DNA of 64,000 bases from Ianthella basta (taxonomy: Eukaryota > Porifera > Demospongiae > Verongiida > Ianthellidae): NCBI GenBank assembly GCA_964019415.1, contig OZ025868.1, forward strand, positions 10,539,143 through 10,603,142, read 5' to 3'. A program made the position numbers and the translations under genes. The first letter of the stretch is position 1. Each line of letters starts with the position of its first letter. Of the stretch, positions 20,406-30,949 are shown one piece after another. The notes beneath the pieces were generated by a model. That model was not told where the DNA came from, searched no databases, and worked only from the letters and a program-made list of their open reading frames with translations.

Positions 20406-20838
20406 TCTAAGTATAAGATCGCACACATTCATTCTAACACACAATGTGTACTTTCACGTACAGCGTACATACTTGTGTCACGAAAATGCTGGATCGATCT
20501 GCATGCATATACGTACAAGTGCATACACATGCACACGCACACACACACACTCACACACCTTGACCTTTGACCTTTGAGCCTCCCATGGGATGAAGTCCCA
20601 TGATAGAGGAATCCCAACATCGGACTAACGGTGGGTATTGACACCATCACATGAGTGCTGGTGTCTGGTGAGGTCACCTTGTCTATGAAAGTTACGTCCA
20701 CAGACGCAAGTGAAGTCCTACGTGCGATCTCGTTGGTAGCTGATGTTTACTGTTGTTTGTTGTTTGAAGCAAGCATTCCTTCTATATACAGCTGGTACCA
20801 CTCTTTCCGGTCCTGACACTGGCTGTACCAATTGTTTG
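20406..20838. other. No gene seen; contains a perfect DR1 nuclear-receptor-type site
   Basis: TGACCTTTGACCT at about 20,560-20,573 is a perfect direct repeat of AGGTCA with one-base spacing (the RXR/HNF4-type DR1 element), next to a CA-rich tract. The rest is probably the 3' UTR of the minus-strand LINE that follows. Confidence 0.4.
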
Positions 20839-21366
20839 TCATACCAGAGCCCCTACATCGGAGTTAGCTATGTCTCTCCACGTACGCTTGGCTCCATGAC
20901 GTAGTCTTGTCTCTCTTAGCTCTCCGAATAGTACTTGCTTTGGCAGTCTGTCTGAATCTGTACGTCCCACATGGCCCAACCACCTAAGCTGCTGCTCTCT
21001 GACTACATCAGGGATGGATTGCTGCATGCCAAACATGGAAGGGAAGTTGTCTGTTGACATTTGCTCTTGCTATTGCTGATACCTTGACAACCCCAAGATG
21101 GTGCACATGCATTGTTGCATGCATGGTTGTGGAAGGTGTTTAAGTGTCTGCAGTGTGATGACTTGCGTATCTATGTTTCTGCTCCATATAGCAGGACTGA
21201 CAAAACAGTTCCTCAGTAGACTTTCCTCTTGCATGGTAGCTAGAAACAATTTAGGATTCTGAAAGACTGCCTTTCTCAAGCGCCCAAAGACTCTGGAAAC
21301 TTTGGAAATCATGCAGCTCATTTCATTTGTGACCTCAGCATTCTCTCGAGATGACTGTTCCTAGAT
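20839..21366 (-). pseudogene. RTE-like LINE, 3' part (connection and tail), right side of a Harbinger insertion
   Basis: The frames 21,070-21,321 and 20,839-21,060 give VFGRLRKAVFQNPKLFLATM, CFVSPAIWSRN, then RWLGHVGRTDSDRLPKQVLF, RHGAKRTWRDI. These are the connection (fgRL.k.vw..p.L...tK) and the RWxGHV.R...RLPKQVLFGEL tail typical of RTE-like and related LINEs. Minus-strand YLGTVISRENAEV sits directly at 21,366, where the Harbinger element begins. The 5' part of the same LINE resumes at 24,049 in matching frame. Confidence 0.85.
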
Positions 21367-21368
21367 AA

Positions 21369-21407
21369 GGCGGCGTTCACACTACGGTAGAAATGACGGC
21401 GACGGTA
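21369..21407 (+). repeat. PIF/Harbinger left terminal inverted repeat
   Basis: Matches the right end at about 37 of 38 positions, then continues into CGGCGACGG subrepeats. A TAA target duplication lies immediately outside. Confidence 0.9.
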
Positions 21408-21469
21408 GCGGCGACGGTGACGGTAGAAAACCAAACCGTTCACACCTATCCGTAGTAAATGAAGGAAAA

Positions 21470-22801
21470 ATGGCTACCGTGGATATTGTGCTCATGTGGA
21501 TCAACCTATTCTCGCTAGCGCAGCCGTCTAGCGCCTACCGCGCTCGAAGAATTCGTCTTCGCAGACTCTCCTACAACGTTTTGGACCAGCGCCGTCCACC
21601 CAGCAGCCGCGGATCGTTGTCGCGTCTGCTTTCTTGGTCGTCGCTCTTGGTTCTGCCTCCCTTTCAGGACATGGTTCGCTCTCTTCGAGCTCCGAGGAGA
21701 TTTTGGGCAGCACCTCGAGAGCAGGGCTTCTGGGAGAAGGATGTGTGTCTCTTGTGGCGGAACATGGGGAAGATTTACCCCGACTGGGAGGAGAATTGTT
21801 ACCTACAACATTTCAGGATGTCAAAAGATACCTTCTGGTATCTCTGCCAAACGTTTGGCAAGCATTTCAGAAAGGAAACTACTCAATTGCGACGACCACT
21901 TGTCCCAGCAAAGAGAATGGCCATTCTTTTGCACTGGCTAGCTCAAGCCAGCAGCTTCTCTGAACTGGCAGCTATGTATGCTATTGGAAAGTCCACGGTT
22001 GCAGTGGTAGTACATGAAGGCATCACTATTCTTCGGAAGAGACTTGTTCCAGAGGTAATTCTATTCCCCACTGGACAAGAGTTGGATCGTGTAATGATAG
22101 ATTTCGAAGCCTTGTGTGGGTTGCCATGCTGTGGTGGTGCTTTGGACGGTACATTCATGCCTATGAAAAAGCCATCAGAGTTTGGGGACACCTACTTTTG
22201 CTATAAGAAGTTCATTGCCATCATTGTCCTAGCCTGTGTAGATGCAAGGGGGATTTTCACCTATGTCAATGCTGGTAGGCCTGGTTCAGTAGGTGACTCC
22301 TATGCGTATCGGAACAGCATCATGCACCAGAAGATTGCAAGTGGCGAGTGGCTGGCACATCCTACAAGGTCCATTGCAGGAGTGAACATCAAACCATTCC
22401 TTGTAGCAGACTCTGCTTTTCCCCTCTCAGCATCTTGTATGAAGTGCTATGATGTGGGCCAACCAGCCTACAGACGCAGCTTCAACTACAGTCTGATACG
22501 TACAAGGAGAGTGGTGGAGCAAGCATTTGGCAGGTTGAAGGGGCGATGGAAAATTATGGATGGAAAATGCACAATAAAGGACCCAGTGTTTGTACGGCAT
22601 GTGGCAGTGGTCTGTTGTGCCTTGCACAATGTTTGTGCAAGACACCAATGCCCATTTGAGCCTGGTTGGCTTCCTGATGAAAGTGTCTACGTTGACACCA
22701 CACCACCCAATTTGCAAGTGACTGCAGTGATTGGATCAGCAGCCAGTGTTCGAGAAGCTCTTGCAAGACATATTCATCGCACCAGGCCAGCCCCACAGTG
22801 A
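21470..22801 (+). CDS. PIF/Harbinger transposase (DDE, HARBI1-like), 443 aa
   Basis: Nuclear enzyme that should cut the element's TIRs and integrate at TWA. Catalytic residues are readable: D226 in GALDGTFM, D314 in FLVADSAFPL, E350 in RVVEQAFGRLKGRW. Also the conserved YKKFIAIIVLACVDARGIF and HNVC segments of DDE_Tnp_4 transposases. The region around 110-200 (RMSKDTFWYLCQTF and LHWLAQASSFSELAAMYAIG) is the usual N-terminal helix-turn-helix-like part. Length is normal for the family. The ATG at 21,470 lies just inside the TIR and is the first in frame. AATAAA at 22,931 would serve as poly(A) signal. No introns or stops. It probably needs the SANT/Myb-like partner for nuclear import and DNA binding. 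Confidence 0.95.
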   Translation: MATVDIVLMWINLFSLAQPSSAYRARRIRLRRLSYNVLDQRRPPSSRGSLSRLLSWSSLLVLPPFQDMVRSLRAPRRFWAAPREQGFWEKDVCLLWRNMGKIYPDWEENCYLQHFRMSKDTFWYLCQTFGKHFRKETTQLRRPLVPAKRMAILLHWLAQASSFSELAAMYAIGKSTVAVVVHEGITILRKRLVPEVILFPTGQELDRVMIDFEALCGLPCCGGALDGTFMPMKKPSEFGDTYFCYKKFIAIIVLACVDARGIFTYVNAGRPGSVGDSYAYRNSIMHQKIASGEWLAHPTRSIAGVNIKPFLVADSAFPLSASCMKCYDVGQPAYRRSFNYSLIRTRRVVEQAFGRLKGRWKIMDGKCTIKDPVFVRHVAVVCCALHNVCARHQCPFEPGWLPDESVYVDTTPPNLQVTAVIGSAASVREALARHIHRTRPAPQ

Positions 22802-22976
22802 TTATTTGATGAACAACTTCCACTACATGGTATATATAGCTACATCAACAATGCAGAACTTAAAGTGCACATGAATATAAGCAATAGTAATAAGCCTTGT
22901 AATAATAATAATGTAATATATAAGTGTTTCAATAAAAGGCTTGAAGACAGCACAATTATAGTCTGAAATTACCTAG
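22802..22976. terminator. Shared 3' region between convergent Harbinger genes
   Basis: An AT-rich 175-base gap with AATAAA at 22,931-22,936 for the plus-strand transposase. No equally clear signal on the minus strand was found before the stop of the partner gene. Confidence 0.5.
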
Positions 22977-23864
22977 CTAGTCGTCCTTTTTTTCGAACAA
23001 TTTCTTGAATAACTCAGCTTGAAAAAGTTGGTTTTGCTGCATCAAGTTAGCTTGAAACTGGCTGCTCTGCTGCTGCAGACTTGTTGAAAGTTCTGCCTCG
23101 AACTTTATCCTATCCTGCTCCATTTTCTGCTGGAAGGCCATAGACTCTTGCTGCATCTTGCGCTCATGCTCCTGCTGTTTCATCTGAGTCTGTTCCTGCA
23201 GCTCACCAAATGCTACAAGGAACTGTGTTGCTCCTGTCTGCTTGCCCTTCTTCTTCCCAACCCTGGCAACAAGTGGCGTTTCCTCGCCTTTGGCCTTCTT
23301 AGCAGGAATAGGAATTTCATCTTCCTCCTCTTCACTATCACTATCAGCTCCGATGCTTTTGTTTGACTGCCTGCTTGGGCATCTAGAACTGCTTGGTGTG
23401 GAAACGTCTCCTTCCAGCTCCACAACCTCTTCTCTTGTGGCAATGGGGGTCACTGCTGTGTCATCCACCGATCCTGGGCCCAACGCAGGATGATCCTTGA
23501 AACGTTCATAGAACGTCTTAAAGTTAGGCCAGTGGGCTTCTGCAGCTTCCAAATCCAAATCGGCTTCTTCCTGCGTATATTCTTTTCCTGTCTCCCCCTT
23601 CTTCTGGTAATTAACGTACGTACTCTTTCCTTTCCTCAAGATGCTGTCAATCTTGTTGCAAACTTCCTTCTCCGTGTATTTCTCAGCTCTGCTGAGCTCC
23701 TCAGACACATAAACGTTCAGGCGGGTGGTCGCGATTGCCTCTTTCTTCTTCCTCTTGATCGTTTTGCCGCCAAATTCTTCGAGGATGTCCGCCCAGATGT
23801 CGATCAGCTTTCTTTCGACTTCCGAATCCCATTGTACTCTTGGCTTCTTGCCCTTAGCTGCCAT
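22977..23864 (-). CDS. PIF/Harbinger SANT/Myb-like DNA-binding protein, 295 aa
   Basis: The N-terminal VQWDSEVERKLIDIWADILE begins a Myb/SANT-like domain (residues ~8-75), whose later part contains CNKIDSILRKGKSTYVNYQK and an acidic EAEAHWPNFKTFYERF segment. The middle (150-205) is Ser/Glu-rich with basic patches resembling nuclear localisation signals (PAKKAKGEE, RVGKKKGKQ). The C-terminal 90 residues are a Gln/Met-rich coiled coil. Harbinger elements characteristically encode such a second protein, which helps the transposase enter the nucleus and bind TIRs. Intact, single exon, convergent to the transposase. Confidence 0.9.
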   Translation of the reverse strand: MAAKGKKPRVQWDSEVERKLIDIWADILEEFGGKTIKRKKKEAIATTRLNVYVSEELSRAEKYTEKEVCNKIDSILRKGKSTYVNYQKKGETGKEYTQEEADLDLEAAEAHWPNFKTFYERFKDHPALGPGSVDDTAVTPIATREEVVELEGDVSTPSSSRCPSRQSNKSIGADSDSEEEEDEIPIPAKKAKGEETPLVARVGKKKGKQTGATQFLVAFGELQEQTQMKQQEHERKMQQESMAFQQKMEQDRIKFEAELSTSLQQQSSQFQANLMQQNQLFQAELFKKLFEKKDD

Positions 23865-24009
23865 CGCTCGCTTCTTCGCTGAATAACACCTTCGACTGCC
23901 GTCATCGTAACCGTCACCGTGGCGGCCATTGCCACGGTGACGTTCACGCCCACGGTCACGGCCACGTTACGTAACGTGAAGTGTGAACGACGAAAAGTGA
24001 CCGTACTGT

Positions 24010-24048
24010 CGCCGTCGCCGTCATTTCTACTGTAGTGTGAACGCCGCC
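24010..24048 (-). repeat. PIF/Harbinger right terminal inverted repeat
   Basis: Reverse complement of the left TIR with one mismatch near position 18. TAA follows. Just inside are alternating ACGGTCAC/GTGACGG words that form a GC-rich imperfect palindrome (23,930-23,975). Confidence 0.9.
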
Positions 24049-26440
24049 TAAGTGAAGTTGTCTACTATCTCCATGGAGCCATTTTCAACTGCACTGGACC
24101 TGTGACAACTCACTCAAGCCCTGCCCTACTACCATGCCCTTCGTCTTACCGATGCTCATGGTAAAGCCTCATTTGCTGGATATCGAGGTGAATGTTGTTG
24201 CTGTTGACTCAAAAGGCCTGTTTGTTTCCTGCATACAGAGCTGTGTCGTCTGCAAACTGAGATTCCGTTATCCTCACTTCCTTCAGTTTGCCTTTGCTGT
24301 CTGATCTCCTACCAATTTCCTGATATGCTTGTACAGCACACTCCCTCCTGCGTCTGTGCAGTTGTCTCACCAGTTTATCATCATGGCGCAGAAATAGATG
24401 TTAAATAGGGTTGGTGCAATAGGGCATCCTTGCCTCAGGCCATTCTTTACATGGACCCAGATTGGACTTCAGCACGCATGCCCTCATGGAATGATCTCAC
24501 GACACTAAGTAGCCTTGGGGGTGTACCATGCTTCTCTAAGACCTTCCACAAAGCTGTTCTAGGTACAGAGTCATATGCCTTCTGAAGGTCCACAAACAGC
24601 ATGAACACAGAATCGTCATGTTCTCTTGCCTTTTCCACAAGCTCTTTCTAAATCCACACTCAGTCAAGTCAGGTAGGCTCTTTTGGCCATCACTTGTAAT
24701 CTCTCCTTCATTACTCTTGCTAGAATCTTTCCCACCACATCAAGTAAACTTATCTCTCACCAGTTGTCACATTGGCTTTAAGTCGCTTTCTTTGGGATGG
24801 GAACACCACTGCATCTTGCCAAGCACTCACCACTTCACCGTCCTCCCAGACCTTTTGAAACACCTTCAGCAACCTTTCCATTATCATTGGACCTCCATGC
24901 AGAATCAGCTCCGGTAAGATTTCAGTTTAATTGCCTCCTGCTTTCCATTTCTTTAACTTGCTCAGTGCCGGGCTACCTCTTCATCACTGGGTGGGTCATC
25001 CAGGTTTACAATTGTTGGGAACACTGGCATGCTATCAATCACTGCATGTCTGTACACACTAGTTACATATATAGTAAACACTAGTTACATATAGGAGTTC
25101 ACAAAGTTCTCATACCACCTGTCCATCACTCCTTGTGTTGTCTGCCCATCAGTCTTAAGACTGATGGGCAGACAAAACAATTGTTTAGAGCTGTAGGTCT
25201 AACAGGTTTCCTACCAGCATGAGATCTCTGCTGCTTTCTAATGCTTTCCCACTTAGTTTTCTAATCTTCTACAGCTGCTTCACACTCTTGGGCTACTTGG
25301 CACATCCAGTCCTCCTTCGCTTTGTCTACTGCCTTCTTCGCCACTCTCTGTTGCCTCCTAATCTCCTCTCTATCTACTAATGAGTTGGTTTGGATAGCTT
25401 TGTCCTTGGTGTCAATCAGAGGGATTAGTGTGTCCATACTCTCTTCAAACCACTCTGGTTGCTTTCACTTCCTCTTCTGCAAATTCTACAATGCAAGATT
25501 TAAGAATGACCCAGTTTTCTTTAGATGACTTGGGTCGAAAGGTTGGTTTAACTGCTGTCGGATTGCTTGATATTCTCTTTTTGTCTGTATCCTGAAGTCC
25601 TGTATGGCATAAGGTACTCTACCCGAGCCCCTTCTCTTTGTGGTGTGAGGGATCTCAATGTTCAACTTCACCCGCACCAACTTGTGGTCAGTTCAACAGT
25701 TCGCCCCTCTCATCACACGTACATCTCTGTGATGGGTTTTCTGTGATGCCTTTATCATAAAAAGTCAATCATATACCACTTCTTTATTGCTGGTTGCATC
25801 CACATATTGAGGTGAATCACCTTCTTTTCAAACCAGGTGTTCATGATGGTTAATTGACTGATGGAACAGAACTGTGACAAGTCTTCTCTGGCCATATTGC
25901 CAATAACCCCCTCCCACCATCCATTGTTGGGATCCAGCACGGCCACCCTAGCATTTAGGTCTCCAAACAGGACGAGAATATTGGTTGGTTCTAACTTGTC
26001 AATGGTGTCCTGCAAGTTGGCATAGAACTTTCCATTCAGGGCAGGCGGTGCCTTTGCAGTGAGTGCATAAGCACACGCGACTGATACAAAAAGATCTCCA
26101 CTCTGCTTCTGCTTCTTTGGTATAGACCATTTCAGCCTCACTACTAAGATCCTAGGGCTAACAGCTTCTCAAATCTCTCCCGAACTCTTCCAAGTTAAAC
26201 TCTTCTCAAGGCTACTTCTGCATTACCAGGCAATAGGTGTCCTGGGCTCGAGTCAAGTACCTCCATGTGGTGAGCTTGGTAGCACAATTGCTCTTGGCTG
26301 AATCTTGACTTGCTGTCAAGAGTTGTGAGTAGTAGTCCAGACTTTGACACCCTCAACTGAATTTGGTCTTGCAAACCAAGTTTCAGACCATCTTCTTGCA
26401 CAAGAGAATGGTGGAAAAAAGCAGAGAATTCTTATCTGTT
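24049..26440 (-). pseudogene. RTE-like LINE, 5' part (APE endonuclease and RT), left side of the Harbinger insertion
   Basis: Read leftwards: APE-type endonuclease with SVACAYALTAKAPPAL and VLFGDLNARV, then NTWFEKKV, NMWMQPA and MIDF (25,755-26,141). Next a linker with VRVKLNIEIP (25,486-25,680), RT motif A FVDLQKAYDSVPRTALW (24,447-24,638), and motif C QFADDTALYAGNKQAF near 24,225-24,275. The frame VDNFT ends exactly at the Harbinger target site and continues as YLGTVIS at 21,366. Many frameshifts and stops; long dead. It ends near an (AC)n tract at 26,451. Confidence 0.85.
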
Positions 26441-26449
26441 GGCACCTGG

Positions 26450-26450
<1 letters not shown>

Positions 26451-26532
<82 letters not shown>

Positions 26533-26577
26533 GCACCCACACCCACACACACACACACACACACTCACGCACCCACG
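26451..26577. repeat. (AC)n microsatellite
   Basis: About 36 uninterrupted CA units followed by CACACTCACGCACCC variants repeated twice. It lies at the 5' end of the minus-strand LINE. Confidence 0.95.
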
Positions 26578-26699
26578 CAGAGTCCCCCATTGTTGTTCAC
26601 ATGAATGCAGTGCATACCAGGTATGTTGCAAACTGGTAACACGCAAGTAAAGTTGTACGTAGATAGTTTCCTGATCGAAACTGAAATGGAATAGGTTGC

Positions 26700-26826
26700 T
26701 GTAGCTTTATAGTTTAGGCTGTGTTTCCTAAACTGTGAACTGAATGCACATTTGAGTGCCCTTCAACTGCCCTCACCTAGGTGAGGGCAGTTGAAGAAAT
26801 AACTTTGTTGTTTAGGAAACATGTGA
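26700..26826. repeat. Foldback with a perfect 36-bp palindrome at its centre
   Basis: Bases 26,761-26,796 are CTTCAACTGCCCTCACCT followed by its exact reverse complement. Outside, TGTTTCCTAAACTG and TTGTTTAGGAAACATG form a second inverted pair. It looks like a small hairpin MITE; no target duplication was identified. Confidence 0.8.
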
Positions 26827-28029
26827 GCACATGTTTCTCATTCAAGTTGCTACATACATGTTTCCACGCTCAAAACAACAGGTTCACATTGCATGCACAC
26901 AATTTTTATAGAGTTCATGTGACATGGTATTTAAGTTTAGGAGTGGTGGTCACACCATGTAACATGGTGTGACAGTTGCACTGGAACCTGGTGGGCTCCC
27001 TGTAGTCATCAATTCACAACAATTAGTAGTGCAATCGTCACTCCAAGTTTTTAAACAGTGTAGGTACCTGGCATCGTGTGCTAGAAGCACGTAAAAAATT
27101 GGTGGGAAGAAGAATATGATAAAAAGAACAAATTGGGTACAAGCAGCCAGTGTCGCTTTTCTCTTTCTTGCATTCCAAGCTGGTTTTGGTTGCGCTGTTG
27201 TTTTCAATATGTTGAAACAAGCCTAGTATCTATGTCCTATACTTGTTCTTCGCTGACGCTGTTTGGCTACTTTCGGTGAAGCGTTCTAATACAATAAGAT
27301 ACGACCAGCCATTTTTATTGAACACATTCCTAAATGGACGTCACGAACGTGTTGTCTGATACTGCTGACAGTGAAAAGAGAACCTGCTCTAGCTTGTTCC
27401 TAAGAAGACGCATACCTCTTTTCAACGGCATACAATGAAGATTACTTCACTCACACAACAGGATTTAAACACATGTGTGTCCAATCAGATGGGATATAAG
27501 CCAGTTATATCCCATTTACTCATATGATATCCGGTCGTTGCCTGCGACCTTAGTTTCGCCTGAGTCTTAGGTGATAACCTGGATATCACACTGATACCGG
27601 GATATATTGGGATATCAATTACCATTGATGCCATTCAATCATCCTCCTTAAGTGCATTCAAATTACGTATTAAATCTATGTATTCTTCCGTTGATTACTC
27701 ATAACTCTATAATGTCACTTGTACTCACCAATCACAATTTCTTACTCTGCATGGTATGTCTATGTGTATGTATTTCTGTGTTACTGAGGAACACTAAATT
27801 GGCAGATAGCCTTTTGTGCAACCCTTTCTATTTTGGGATAAAATTAATTCAAATTCAAATTCAAATGAATATAACATAGTATGCACACCTTATCATTTGA
27901 TTGGTGAGTGCCTCAGGAATTCTATTAAGAACATGAAATTTTTAATTAGTCACCATGGCAATGCTCGCCAAAACCACCAAGTACCACACATTGGGATGTT
28001 GCTTGTGTCATGATACCATTTTCAGGATA
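26827..28029. other. No gene seen; small palindromes
   Basis: About 1.2 kb without coding signal. It contains a 25-bp palindrome GTCACACCATGT-A-ACATGGTGTGAC (26,949-26,973), several GATATC/GGGATATA words at 27,480-27,620, and a short AAATTCAAATTC repeat near 27,850. Confidence 0.5.
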
Positions 28030-28585
28030 ACAAGTATTTCCAGTTAAAAAAACTCATGGGGCTGCCACCCTAACTCGAAGTACTTGATTACTTCGATCGC
28101 TGCACTGTCACCCACAGTAGGTAAACATGACATTGCATCATACACCTCAGTGACCTCAGCACACACACAAGCACAGAGAAATCTCCAGCACAGACAGACA
28201 CATGACTGCTTACAGCACATGCATTGACAATTAGTATTTACAGAGACACAATGTACCAAGGAACCCACAGTCGCAAGAGTAGCTAGTTTTCTGTGATGGC
28301 AAGGTACATACGTAGTTTGCTACAGCCCAGTACGCGTGGGCCAGGTTCTGAAGAGCATTTTGAAGGTTAACTGCGCGCGCTAAGCTTTTCGACGCTACAG
28401 TCTTTTGAAAAATGTTAGCGTGTACATATCACGGAGCTCACCAGTTTCTATGTTACTTCTGTCATGTGTTCCAGGCAGCGGAGTGAAGACCTCTGAGGTG
28501 GGCGCAGCCATTACTGAAGAAGGCGTGGGGTGAAGTTGATGACCTGTTCAGCGCTTTCTCGAAGCTGTCTCTTTGCCTTCTCTGT
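28030..28585 (-). mobile_element. HX-related element, family F, copy 2, truncated
   Basis: Inverse copy of 4640-5399 with about 85 percent identity by eye. The terminus ACAAGTATTTCCAGTT and the decayed GGGGCTGCCACCC hairpin are at the left. It breaks off at GAAGCTGTCTCTTTGCC near 28,577, where the duplicated flank (CTCTGTGGCAGGCTG) begins. Confidence 0.75.
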
Positions 28586-28751
28586 GGCAGGCTGCTGTAC
28601 CCTCAAGGACTGCGAATTGTTTGCAAGACTTGCCCATGACTTTCTCACTACAGGCACTTGATCTTGAATTATTTTTCTTAAGGGCACTCTTCCTTCCTCT
28701 TTTACTCCAGTATTGCAATCAGTGAACTTCTATTTCCAATTTGTCATTTTT
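28578..28751. repeat. Duplicated flank, uninterrupted (empty site for HX copy 1)
   Basis: Colinear with 12,197-12,286 plus 13,151-13,226 but without the 864-bp HX copy between them. The junction reads TTATTTTT then CTTAAGGG. It precedes HX copy 5 exactly as the paralogue precedes copy 2. Confidence 0.9.
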
Positions 28752-30912
28752 GGGGCGCCGAAGGCGCCCCTATATTGTTTTCAGATTTAGGTATTGGTAT
28801 GGCTTCATGTTCGTATATATATATATATATATATATATACTAGCGGACAGACCTGCCCTTCGGGCAGGTCTCTCCGTGTGCTCAGCGTATGCCAGCTGGT
28901 CGGACACAGGCTGGTAATGCCATTGCTACTCAGGCCCCAGCTAGTAATGCACTGGCTGGTCATGCATGTTCTGGCAAAGGATAGTCCAGGCTGGCCTGGT
29001 GATGTCAGTGTGACTGACCTAGCTACCATGTGTGCATGCAAATTTACATTGAAGATCACCGTAGACTAACAACGGCTAGTTGTAAGAAGCTGATGGTTTC
29101 TGTGTGAGAGACAACCCCCTTCCCTTATTCTCAGCTTCGGCATCACGCTAACTTGGGTGCAATTCTCGCACCTGCGCGAATGCCTAGGATACGGCATAGC
29201 TACTTTCTCTAACCCTAACCCTTTTCATACCCTAACCCTAACCAAAATGTAACCAGATGATCTTAACTAACATTTACATGCACAGCAATGTGCAGTCTAA
29301 GCCACAGCTAAGACAGTAGCCCATTGATAGGATATAGGCTGCATGCTTTGAAGTGTACACATGCTCAGTATACACATGTACATACATGCATGCATGCATG
29401 AATACTTTCAGGAAGTCTGTGAAGCATCAGTTACTACCTTGTAGCGTATATTATGAAAGTGAATATTATTTTGCATACCATGCAGCCATTGTCATTCATG
29501 CATTGTACCACTATTCACTATAATTCTGCTATGTATTCATGTGCACTGAAGGGTGCAATGCATTCATTAATGTATACACCTCTAACATAATTATATGTTA
29601 TAGCTGCAAGGCCCTGTAGGAGGGTCCATTGTATACTGAAAAGAGATCTAGTGCTTTCTGTAGGGGGGTCTAGTGCGTCCTGTACGTTTTTCGCAGATCC
29701 AAGATGGCCGACGGTCGGTTCATCCTAGGTTTTCGCCACACGCTCCTCGGCAGCAGCTTTTTTGCACGTCTACCACCTTATATTGATGTGAGGTACAGCG
29801 TGACACGGCTGGAAACGTTTGGGCACGTTTCGTCGACGTTCGCGGGAGGAGTTGGCGAACAACGGTTGGTTCTTCTTTTGTATTGGCAGCATAGGAGCGT
29901 GCGCGGAAAACCGTATATTTTCTCCGTAAATCCAAGATGGCGGACGTTTGTTTGCAGGTTTTTCGCCGCGCACTCCTCGGCAGGGGCTTCTTCGCGCACG
30001 TCGCCCCCCTTAGATCGAGACCGTGTGTGGCGTCCGTAATCTGGGAAAGTTTGGTGTCCATGCGCCGTTGCTCGCGGGAGGAGTTCGCGAACAACCGTTC
30101 TGCTCACTACCTCTTTATATATATAGATATATATATTTCTGTCATTGCAAATGGCGGCGCTCACGTCAATCTTTACAAAGCTTTAAATCCTCTCTAATGA
30201 CGTTTCGCCGTGTTTGAATCGAACGAAATGTGGTCATAAACATGTGTTAATAGAGTGATACTAACAAAAAGCCTAAGGAACGTCTATTCTGCGAGATACA
30301 GCTCCAATTATCACTGACGGACATTGTAAAATGGCCGCGCGCTCGACGCTTTCTGTTTGCTAGGCTCAAAACCATCTTTCTTTAGATTTCGCCGTGTATC
30401 CAAAGAACGCAAAGTGTTTCTAGAACATGTTTAAGTAATAGTATTGTGGTAGGAAGCTTACTTAACTGTTTTTCTGCGAGGTACAGCCCTAAATACAACA
30501 GAAGTCTAGTGACCCATAGGCCAATAATGGGAGACCAGCGAGTCATGACACATAATTATAGCCATGATTCGCTCATAGAGTCATCATAGGGTAGCCTTTT
30601 AGCCAGCACACTCCTCCAGGCACAAAGTAACAATTGCTCATTCAGAATGTAATATAGATCAAAAAGCAGTAGGCAAACATTTGACAGTTTGGTAGGGATG
30701 CTTTCACTGGATATGGCTGGCTGCTCTGGAGACTTGAAACTCTTGTAAACCCAACAGTCTAATGTGTCTTGATGTATCTTTCAGGCCAACAACAATACTG
30801 TACCCCCAACTATCTGATTTACTGAACATGATACATGGGAAAATTGCTAGCAAGTAGTTCGAGGTTCAGGGGCGCCCTGGCGCCCCACGAGTTTTTTAAC
30901 TCGAAATACTTT
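28752..30912 (+). mobile_element. HX element, copy 5, split by a Helitron
   Basis: The left part (28,752-28,839) has the GGGGCGCC hairpin and TA tract. The right part (30,128-30,912) has the full HX body and 3' hairpins, ending CGAAATACTTTTTT instead of ATACTTGT. The two parts are contiguous in copies 1-3. Between them is Helitron A copy 2. Body sequence is closest to copy 2, in agreement with the shared left flank. Confidence 0.9.
28840..30127 (-). mobile_element. Non-autonomous canonical Helitron, family A, copy 2 (1288 bp)
   Basis: Minus-strand 5' TC at 30,126-30,127 followed by TATATATATAAAGAG. The 3' hairpin GACCTGCCC-TTC-GGGCAGGTC is seen from the plus side at 28,850-28,871, with CTAG at 28,840-28,843. 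Inserted into the TA microsatellite of HX copy 5. Nearly colinear with copy 1 at 19,116-20,405, including the telomere-like CCCTAACCCTAA units (29,212-29,242) and YY1-like CCAAGATGGCGG (29,932). Confidence 0.9.
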
Positions 30913-30949
30913 TTTGTTTTATCAGATTTATTCTCTTTATTTCATGCAG

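Larger units (their letters stand above)
21369..24048 (+). mobile_element. Complete PIF/Harbinger DNA transposon (2680 bp)
   Basis: Terminal inverted repeats of about 38 bases start GGCGGCGTTCACACTACGG at the left, and GGCGGCGTTCACACTACAG read from the right end. They are flanked by the 3-bp duplication TAA (21,366-21,368 and 24,049-24,051), as expected for PIF/Harbinger. It encodes two convergent genes, transposase (plus) and SANT/Myb-like protein (minus), both intact. Subterminal ACGGCGACGGT-type repeats at both ends are likely protein-binding sites. Intact frames and near-identical TIRs suggest recent, possibly current, activity. It interrupts an older LINE. Confidence 0.95.

Noticed and set aside
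21528..21713. Minus-strand frame inside the transposase gene
   Set aside because: Shadow of the transposase coding sequence; no independent evidence.
26344..26650. Overlapping His/Thr-rich and Cys/Val-rich frames
   Set aside because: Created entirely by the (AC)n microsatellite read in different frames.
29704..30164. Long overlapping frames on both strands, mirrored at 19,047-19,540
   Set aside because: They lie in the non-coding Helitron A; GC-rich sequence lacks stops on both strands, and no domain is recognisable.
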